A model generated the notes under the pieces. That model saw nothing but the letters and a program-made list of their open reading frames with translations, did no database searches and had not been told where the DNA came from. From Magnolia sinica (taxonomy: Eukaryota; Streptophyta; Magnoliopsida; Magnoliales; Magnoliaceae): a stretch of 64,000 bases of DNA. The DNA lies in contig NC_080588.1 in NCBI RefSeq assembly GCF_029962835.1, forward strand, positions 17,192,001-17,256,000, read 5' to 3'. The first letter of the stretch is position 1. Each line of letters begins with the position of its first letter. The position numbers were made by a program, and so were the translations under genes. This document shows positions 55,955-64,000 of this stretch, piece by piece.

Positions 55955-58900
55955 TCCTAATGATTGGTGGCCCACTGATGTGCCACAAACGTCCTATGCA
56001 TGTTGCATGCATGGGTTGGATGACCCCAAATACTTGTTTTCTTGAAGATCTTTGATTGGGAATGGATCTGGAATTTTTGTGGTCCATCTAGGTAGACCCC
56101 ACTTGTATTAATTGAGCATTAGTCCTTTTAGATATTTTTCTATGGGCTGGAAATGGACAGCATATGTTGCTGTCCAAATTTCAGACCCATTGGATGTATG
56201 ATTTTGGGCATTGTTTTAGGCCTGTTTGCAAGGCTTTTCTCCCTGATTTCTTTTAGGGTTTTCTGAGGTGTGGACCCCACCTTGATGTAGGATAGAGCCC
56301 ACACCACCTATCCCTGATTTGAGACCTATGGAATGGGCCCAAGAGGCCTGGACTGCCCAGAATTTTCTGGACTGTCCAGCAGTCCTGTATGCAGAAAATG
56401 AACCTATTCCACCTTGATTTTTGGAAGGTGGGCCACTCCAGTGGACCCCACTTGCTGTCCATATATGGGAGCATCAAATCCACCCATTTCCCCTTTGATT
56501 TGGCAGGCCTAGGCCCACCCCATTAGGTGCCAAAGTTGGGGACAACAGCATTTTTACAGCAGCAGATTTTTTTAGATATACCTTGCTGTCCATAAATTGT
56601 ATAAATTAATTGGCATGTCTATTGGCCTCAAAATTTCTCTCCACTGTGGCCCACCTTGCTAGGACCCATCATACATGATTGGGGGTCATGTGTACCACTT
56701 GAATTTGGGGGAAACATGGCTAACCAGCAGCCATGCTGAATGTCCCATGGTGGTTGACGTCCAGAATGGGCTGGCCATCCCACCCTCCATGAGGCCACCA
56801 TGATGTAGTGTTTCATCCATCCTTTCACCCATTTGGTGTGGCCCACCTCTAGTGGGACGTCCATGGTGGGGCCCACCTTGGGCTTGGTTTTGGGTAGCCG
56901 TCCAGGCTCATGGACCGCCCACCTGGTTGGGAGGCCCACTGCAATGGGTTGAGTCCAGCAGCGAGGCCCACTTAATTTATGTGTTGCTCATCCCCCCTCC
57001 ATCTGGTGGGGTCACCTGTACACATTGTTGGCCACCCTGAGAATTATATTCACCTCATGTTTACCAGTTTCTGGGCTCCAGCAGGCCCAGGAAGCGAGTG
57101 GGCTGAAATTTCAGCAAGTACCCATAAATTTCTACATATAGATGATTGTTTTGGGGGTTGAGGGGCCCACCAGGCTGAGGATTGTTTTGTGTACACACTA
57201 TGCATGTTAACCTCTAATTTTTGGGCTTAATTAGTGCCTTGTGAGGCTCATATATATTTGATTTTGAGGGCCTTGGTAGGCCAGATTTTTAGGACATCTT
57301 GGAGGCCCAATGGGCTGGAATGTCCTAGTTAGGCCCAGTAGATTCATGGGCTGTTTCCACCATTGTATTGTGCTGGACTAGTGGGCTAGAGTGTAGAGGT
57401 AGTTGGGCCCTTGGTTGCCCATTTAATTAACCAGTTTTTGGGCTAATGTATAAGACCCATTTAGGCCCAACTTGGACATGATTTTTGCCTATATGTTTGG
57501 GCTTTTGGGCTGCCCACTAAGTCCAACATAATGCATGGGTTTTGGTGGTATTATCCTTGGGCCATAACCTCCTTTTTGGACCCATATTGTGGCATGTTTT
57601 TGGGCCATGTATTACCCCTTTGGACCCATGTAATGTATATAGGCCTTGGGCCACTTTATTGGGGCCTAACATGTGATGTAAGTAGTATACATATAGCTGC
57701 CCATTTCTTGTTTATGATTGTGCTCGGCCCACGGGCCTTGTTTCTTGGTAGATTGTTATTGGGCCCCCTCCTTGGGCCAAATGGTGGTTGAATGTCCACA
57801 TTTGTGTACCCTTCTGGGCTCATGTTATGCCTAATTGCATCTATGGGTAGTTGAATGCCCACCATCGACCCTTAATAGGCCCATTCTTACCATTTAGGCC
57901 CATGTCATTGTTTATCGTAGTCTTGTGGGGTACCCCAGGCTATTGGGCCCTTACTAGGAGTTGTGTTTCTGATGGAAATTGTCTAAGTGTTTAGACTTAA
58001 CCTAGTTAGGTGAGGGTACTTCCCTACAGCATGGCATACTTGATTATCTTCATGACCTATTCCCATAATGCATCATTTGTGTGCTTGATGTCATTGGTCA
58101 TGGTTTATGCCATTAGGCAGACCGTATGGGACTCCCTTATTGATGGAGTGACCCTCATGAGCGCACTATATGCGCAAAGCTAATATATGATTGATTGTTG
58201 TGATTCATGCATCCTGCATTACATGGCATAGATATTATTGCCCTTGTATCATCAGGGCCATAGCCTCCACAGAGATTTTGTGGATGGTCGTATGTGGACA
58301 CTAGAAATATTACCTAGGCATTTGGGGCACATTGGATGTCCCTGGGTGAAAGCCCCTAAACTTCCATGGTACTGAGGAGACGCCTCAACGTCGAGACCAA
58401 GTGGAAAACACGAGCGCTCGTGGGCCTTATACTGTTAGGCCGCGACTCCCACTGTTGTGAGGTCAGTTGAGATGGGGTTTGGCCTTACCCGCCTGAGTGA
58501 GGGGGCATAGCTAAGCTAAGTTGGACCAGCTCGTGAAATGGGTCCGCTACCGTCGAGCCTCGCTGGTGATTGACGTCCATAGGCGGGTAGTGAGGTCTCC
58601 TACGCTCGTTTGATTATGCAGGTCTTGCAGAGCGGCAGTCATCCTGCCGTGTACTTGACCCCGGTGGATTCCTTATGATGGAACTGTACTTAATATGTGG
58701 ATTAGACATAATGACTGACATTACTTCGCATTGCATTGCATTGCATCGGCTGTATAAGCCTTACATTGCATTACTTTAGTATGGTGCCCTGTGCTCATTT
58801 ATAGCATTGCATAGCCTTGGTATGGCTTATTACATTCATATCTTAACCTCGGTACGGCTAGAGGTGTTCGTATTATTCATTGGCTCCTCCTGTATCCTCC

Positions 58901-59296
58901 TTATTCTTCTGAGCGCCTTTGTCACACACTTGCACCGCCCTCTAAGCTTTCTATAAGCTTATGCACGATTGATGCGTGTAGGTGATTCTAGGTCGGCGCC
59001 GTAGTAGAGGAGTTGTAGATTGGTTTAGCGAGTGCTGTGGATTGGTTGCAGATCTTTTCTTCTTTCCTTTCTATATCATGTATTTCCTTTTTGAGCCATG
59101 TATCTGTAAGGTTTTAATTCTTAGTGGATTTTTCAGTATGTTCCTTGTTTATTTTCGAGTTTTACTTGCTATGATCTTGGGTATGCTCGATTTGGTTTGG
59201 GATTGTGATATGAAAAAACCTCCTTGTAGGATCCCAGGACCGGAATCCTACCTCATGAGCCGAGAATGGGGCACTAAGGAGGCTGTTACGGCCAGT

Positions 59297-59357
59297 GTTC
59301 AAGTTGTCGGCGATATTATCGAAATATCGCCGATAATATCGGTATCGCTAATCTTGC
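59297..59357. other. Short palindromic spacer
   Basis: Between the G1 end and the Copia fragment. Contains an inverted repeat GATATTATCG...CGATAATATC around 'aaatatcgc', unlike the flanking elements. Possibly a remnant of a small palindromic DNA element. Confidence 0.5.
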
Positions 59358-60863
59358 AATAAATGGAATGTGTTATTCACGGATGAAAGATCAAAGGTAC
59401 TACAAAACAAGTACATCACTCAAACTTGAGATTATGTAGGATTTCTATTTTTGTCGGTGGGCCGGTCACCCACTCGCACGAGTTTACCAACCTTGAATGT
59501 ATAAGTGAGGTACATTTGGGGCCATGTTCATATACTGAGGTATGAACTTCTCTTAATTGTGAATAATAAAGGATGAGGATATGAGTGAGTCGTATCCGCC
59601 TAAAATCTTATAAAGATTGAAGATGAGATTAATAAAGTAACATAATCGCACCATTTCTTTACTTGCGATCAATGTTATGACTTGAAGTTATAGCCAGGTT
59701 ATGAGGTTATGAGATGAGTCATACCTCATGTAGAATAACCTGCGTATTGTAGACCTGACATATACCTAGTATTATTTACTTTACGACATGGATCGTAGCC
59801 ACGTGCTAAGACCTTTTACCTACAGATTGCTTTGATTCAATCTACTCATTGCAATGTGCGAGTAGCCTGTCTCGTAGGTGACTCTTTATGTCTTTCGCTA
59901 CCCTCCTCTTGTGTATATGAGGATGAGATTGAGTGTCACTACTTTAGTGTACTATGACGAAAAGTCCTTGATTGGCTAGACTCAGTTACGCTAGGAAAGC
60001 GACTTGATTGATTTCAAATTACACATCTGCGTGGGGAAGATCCCGTTACAGCTACACCAAGTTTCTAGAACTATAAATACGCACTTGAAGACTTATCCGC
60101 CGGTAGTATCGAGTTGTTTTTATTGGACTTTTGCAAATAATATTTTTTCTTAAAAGCATATATATAAGTATTTCTTTAAATCGATTTTAGACGAAGTTTG
60201 TGAAAAATCAAGTTTTTCATAATAACTCGATAAGTTGGATAAATGTGTATGTTGGTCGAGTACTCTAGATCGGGAGTTAACTCCATTTGGTGTGGTCATG
60301 CGGACTAGGACAGATATTGTAAAGCTTGGGTTATTGAGTACTAGTTAGGTAGTCATTTAGTACTTAAACACCTGTGAGAAGATTACGGTGATTCAGCTGG
60401 TCCCACGCCTCTGATTCTTTTGATCGCGATGTTTGGTCTTTAATTATTATTAGACAAGTTAGATGGACAAATCTTTTGTGCCTATCCTATAATGTGATTG
60501 AGTGGGAGATGTTGGACCTAGGCTAATGGGGCCCACTGGTGAGCAATCACTAGTGAGTGAGTCCCACAAGTTTAGACTTCTTCCGGCTTCTTCCGTTATG
60601 AGAAAGGGTTCAAATTCAAATTTGAATGAGAGATAGGGAGAAGACCAGATCTTCTGGTCTCATCTTATCTCTCATTCTTTCATATAAAAAGGATGAGACT
60701 CTTTCGTAAAACAAATCATAAGAAATACCGAGGGTATATAAAGATATATAGTGTGCACTATAATTTGTCCATTTATCTTGTCCTTGGGACGGTCTAATCC
60801 ATAGATCGTGATCTGGGGCCATCTATACTATTAAATCAGAGAGGTGAATAGACCCATCTGCTC
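59358..60863 (+). mobile_element. Copia 3' fragment with micro-inversion and truncated LTR
   Basis: 59,426-60,509 matches the Copia 3' UTR (20,340-21,449) and 60,510-60,863 matches the first three quarters of the LTR, preceded by the purine tract GAGTGGGAGA. The first 66 bases (59,358-59,423) are the reverse complement of Copia 20,227-20,292. The LTR ends abruptly at 'ctgctc', where acyltransferase exon begins. Confidence 0.88.
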
Positions 60864-60961
60864 TTGTAGTAGCTTAGGAGCTGCTGGCAACAGCAACTTC
60901 TCTATCCCCATGTCGGAAAGAAGCTGCATAAAATTGAGCAGAACAAGTTCAGCAAGCCTCC
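60864..60961. repeat. 98-bp direct duplication, right copy
   Basis: Second copy of 22,338-22,435, adjoining the truncated Copia LTR through the shared bases GTAGTAG. Confidence 0.9.
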
Positions 60962-62573
60962 TTAGTACTAGGGCAGTTTGTTCTTGTATCGAAATATCTC
61001 AACACAATCCCACGAGCAACCATGCGAATGAGCCGTGTTAAGGATATTGTCAAGAAGAGGACAGAGAATCCCTATGGCATACCGGCACAATCTGGTTGCT
61101 CATCAGGTAGGCATGCCATATGTTCCCCTGGATTAAACACCGGGTCGGCCTGTTCATCAAGTAAGCCACATTTATCTAATAGAAATGGACGGTCAAAATA
61201 ACTTGACCAATGGTCTGCATTTGATTAACACGTATGGCATTTGATGAATAGCCCGGAGCCCATGCAGACTTGCTATGCTTGCATGTGTGCTAGCCAGGGC
61301 TGTCTACTGGCTGGGCCTGAGGTAGGTCTCGACCTGGATTTTGTACTGTTTTGGGCCGGCCGTCGGGCTGGCAATATTCAAATTTCTGATTTTTTAGGCG
61401 CGAGCCTAGCCCATTGACACCCCTAGTGCTAACAGCCTTGACAAGACAGAGAGAACATATTATTACCTGCAACTTATGATGATATACACATACTCCTTAT
61501 AGAACCAAATAATTGAATATCAACTCATAATATCAAGAAGTGTCCATATCTATATTATGAAGATATTACCTTTTGTAAATTGTTCAACAGAAGCAGGCAC
61601 ATTCCTCGTCGGGGATATCTAATATGTGTACCCACTAGGGGCAGTTCTGCTACCTTCTCACCATGGATCCTAGAATAGAAACATAACAAAAGAAAGGTTA
61701 TGTTTCAGTATACAATGCCTAGAAAGAAGAGAATTTTTTATTTTTTATATTTATTTATTTTTTTAAAGGAAAAAAATAAAAATAAAAATCCATTACATAA
61801 TGGTTAAGATATCTACCTAAGCTTACCTCAAAGTCACCACGGTTATTGGTTTATTTCCCTTGTACAAGATCATGGTATAGAAACCTCGAAAGTTCAGATG
61901 GGGTAGTGCCGATCTGCATTAAACAAAGAAGGCTCAGTGTATCACGGATAGAAGCAATACCTAATAGCACTGTGAAAACCTGGGAGTTTTTAAACTTCTA
62001 ATGAATCTATGTAGTTCAAGCAAACAAAAGTTAAATTTTGTTTTTTCAAAATTGGAATGGGAAACAAAAATCATTGCAGGAATGCAATGATGCCAAGAGA
62101 GTAAAAGAAAGCTTATGAGGGCCAATATATTGAGGGATAATACTAGATGAGGTATGCCCCATCGACAGTGGGGCCCATCAAATCAATAGTCCAGATCGTG
62201 AAAAATGGGCCCCACGAGTGGAAACCGGGGTTATCTGCACCAGTAATTCTCAAACTCAATGAGATACTCTTTATGTATGATACTGAATGAGATAAATTCT
62301 ATACAAAATGATAGCAAGGATAATAAAGATTTATGGAAAAGAGGAAAGTAGGTCTTACTCCTTACTGAATACAACATCTGTGACAAGGTCTGTCTTGGTA
62401 ATGGGTTGGATAATCTGTTTAAAACATTTGCGCAATACAGTGCGTGCAGGCAAAAGCTTACTCCTAGTCATGTCATGACCATCCTTTTCATTTGAACTCA
62501 AAATAGTCCATGATAGACCATCAACACCCGTTGGATTCAATTTCCCAAGAAGATTTTGGAGATGGAAGAATAT
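60864..62573 (-). CDS. PHD-finger/GNAT acyltransferase (IDM1-like), internal exons
   Basis: Three exons with consensus borders on the minus strand: 62,573-62,359 (starts 'IFFHLQNLLGK'; contains 'GLSWTILSS', 'KTDLVTDVVFSK'), 61,913-61,827 ('LNFRGFYTMILYKG') and 61,669-61,570 ('EKVAELPLVGT', 'RRGMCLLLLNNLQ'). Frames join exactly (phases 2, 2, 0). Order and motifs match the GNAT domain of plant nuclear PHD-finger acyltransferases, which acetylate histones or bind acyl-CoA; the acetyl-CoA loop reads PRRGMC, so its first basic residue may be lost. A fourth piece, 60,923-60,864, is the duplicated start of the last exon and runs into Copia LTR with a stop about ten codons later. The PHD finger and 5' part lie beyond the window end. 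Confidence 0.85.
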
Positions 62574-62834
62574 CTGTATCACATTAAGAACAATAGTAGA
62601 AATCAATTACTATAGTTGAACAAATAGAGCAATAATGGGTATTGTTATGTTAAAATTGACTACTACATGGAGACCCAAAAAACAGGGGAGAAAAAACTGT
62701 GAAAAGACACATGATAATCTTTCTGAAATTTGCAACTACATAAAAAAATGTGAGAAAAAATTTCTAAAAATGCAAGAAACAGTTAAAATCACCAATTTGT
62801 TGGATTCAAAAACAAACGATTTACCTAATTCAAA

Positions 62835-64000
62835 TACATGTGCTACCCACCATACCCCAAGCCTTCCTATGCTCAAGTAGCTGGCCCCAAGAAGGTTCGA
62901 TCTGTAAAAAGACATCCTTCCTGGACTTTGAATCTTGGAAGGCAGGACTCATCTTAAACTGGACATGGCTTCGGTTGATCTAGCTTGGTCTGTTAATATT
63001 GGATTGTCTATGCTCTCACATGTGGGTAAGGTCATCTTGCGGTTCACGAATCGCATCATAAGAAGAAGCGTTCCTAATTTGAGAAGATGTTGGATCTCCA
63101 TCCCTCTTGACTTGGTCTATGAGGAAATACCCAACTCATCTTAAACGATGAACTCAAGCGGTTGTAGAAAATCTCAACGTCTGGAACAGAGAAACTTCTG
63201 GTCTTCCCAAGGAAAACATCAACTCAGCTGAGTTATGTGTTAATCATGGTCAAGACGTTCTCAACGATTTAGGATGGCCTGATGAAAGGAATGCTCCTCT
63301 TTTTGTAGTGAAGCCAAGTTGCATAATCTGTTGCTAATGAAACAGAAATCAAGGGTCAACTGGCTCCAAGAAGGGGATAGAAATACAAATTCTTCCATGC
63401 CTTGGAAAAAACTTGGGAGAAACAAAAGGCCAATTTCATCAATTTCCACTAAGGCTGGTATTGCCTTGGATATGAATCTCATTGAAAAGGTAGCTATCTC
63501 CGACTGCTCCGGCATTTATTACTCTAAACTCCTCACTATTCACCTTGATCTCATCCCCTATATCCTCATCCATTACCACCTTGGAAAATGAGACCCTCAT
63601 TTCCATCCCACATGCTGAGGAAGTGCCCAAAGTTGAGGAAGTCCTCAAGAAGAACAACGCCCGTGCCCACGGATTCTTCAGTTCGCTTTTGTTGGTTGTT
63701 GGGACATTGCACATTGTGATGTGGTGAAAGCTGTTCAACATTTTATTTTAAATTTTTTTCCATTCACAAATGCATTCTTATAGCCATCCAATGCATCATT
63801 CATCACTTGAATCCCAAAATTATGTCCCCTTTATCTATTAGCAATTTTTGTCCCATTAGAACTAACAACTTCTGTTATAGAATCATTTCAAAATTTTTGC
63901 TGACCGATTGCTTGTGCTTCTCCCCGCCCTTATTTCCCCTAGTCAAGTAGTTTTTGTGAAGCTTGATCTATAGATGAGCATATCGCATTAGGACATGGTG
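62835..64000 (+). mobile_element. Decayed L1-type LINE fragment
   Basis: Plus-strand remains of a non-LTR element, antisense to the acyltransferase gene. 'PSYAQVAGPKKV' near 62,862 resembles the Pro-rich ORF1 or linker. 63,319-63,470 encodes 'LLMKQKSRVNWLQEGDRNT', the linker between endonuclease and RT of plant L1s. 63,655-64,000 in shifted frames gives 'ARAHGF' (for APGPDGF), 'VVKAVQHFI' and later RT blocks. Many stops and frameshifts. It continues past the window end and probably lies in an intron of the acyltransferase gene. Confidence 0.75.

Larger units (their letters stand above)
22683..59296 (+). mobile_element. Chromovirus-type Ty3/Gypsy element (G1) with nested insertions
   Basis: LTRs begin TGTGAGACC at 22,683 and 50,842. 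A Met-tRNA PBS follows the left LTR, and a purine tract (GGTGGGGAGAG) precedes the right LTR. Pieces in between are gag, protease, RT, RNase H, integrase and a chromodomain-like C-terminus, the Gypsy order. Flanks share GTTCA (22,678-22,682; 59,297-59,301; in fact 8 bp AGTGTTCA), a likely target duplication. The last ~70 bp of the right LTR are missing. All coding parts carry stops. Four later insertions split it: 28,279-32,820; 33,829-36,364; 38,441-50,142; 51,973-55,652. Confidence 0.9.
50842..59296 (+). repeat. G1 3' LTR, split by an insert
   Basis: TGTGAGACC start at 50,842 after the purine tract. LTR sequence runs to 51,972, is interrupted, restarts at 55,653 (repeating 301 bp) and runs to about 59,293. 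The last ~70 bp, up to GCGTGACA, are missing. Confidence 0.87.

Overview
The window is nuclear DNA from a flowering plant. It has a plant-type EXO70 gene, introns with GT/AG borders, Copia, Gypsy (chromovirus and Athila types), LINE, SINE and Harbinger-like elements, and many CT/CA/TA microsatellites. The intergenic wording, with very frequent short 'GGGCCCACC' and 'ATGGTTTGGATC' phrases, resembles what I remember from magnoliid trees, but the lineage is only a guess. There is no bacterial, organellar or CRISPR content.

Layout. (1) 1-6.3 kb: intergenic DNA holding a 2.1 kb non-autonomous Harbinger-like element and microsatellites. (2) 6.3-10.1 kb, minus strand: an EXO70 exocyst gene with an intact main ORF and a likely upstream exon and ~1.5 kb intron that would change its N-terminus. 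(3) 10.1-13.3 kb: intergenic DNA with one tRNA-derived SINE. (4) 13,343-21,925: a complete but degenerate Copia element (476-bp LTRs, Met-tRNA PBS, 5-bp duplication CTCTT). (5) 22,158-62,573, minus strand: the 3' part of a gene for a PHD-finger/GNAT acyltransferase (IDM1-like). Its last exon is at 22,158-22,397 and the preceding exons at 61,570-62,573. They are separated by a ~39 kb block of nested retroelements. (6) 62.8-64.0 kb: a decayed L1-type LINE, probably in the next upstream intron of the same gene.

The 39 kb block has layers. A Copia-derived composite with inverted ends sits in the last exon and is flanked by a 98-bp direct duplication. Into it went a chromovirus-type Gypsy element (G1, 22,683-59,296) with ~4.2 kb LTRs. 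G1 is in turn split by a 4.5 kb inverted solo LTR (5-bp duplication ATCAG), an inverted Athila-like solo LTR (40-bp duplication), a nearly full-length Athila-like element (34-bp duplication) and an inverted 3.7 kb LTR-like insert (about 301-bp duplication).

Most notable: four independent nested insertions carry unusually long flanking direct duplications (34, 40, 98 and ~301 bp). In three of them one element end is intact and the other is trimmed, two with a clear short homology at the trimmed join. Two other insertions in the same window show ordinary 5-bp duplications. At the acyltransferase gene the 98-bp duplication copied the splice acceptor and the start of the last exon, so the gene may still be spliced correctly across a ~39 kb intron. 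I found no wholly new protein system; the novelty is in the insertion and repair structures.
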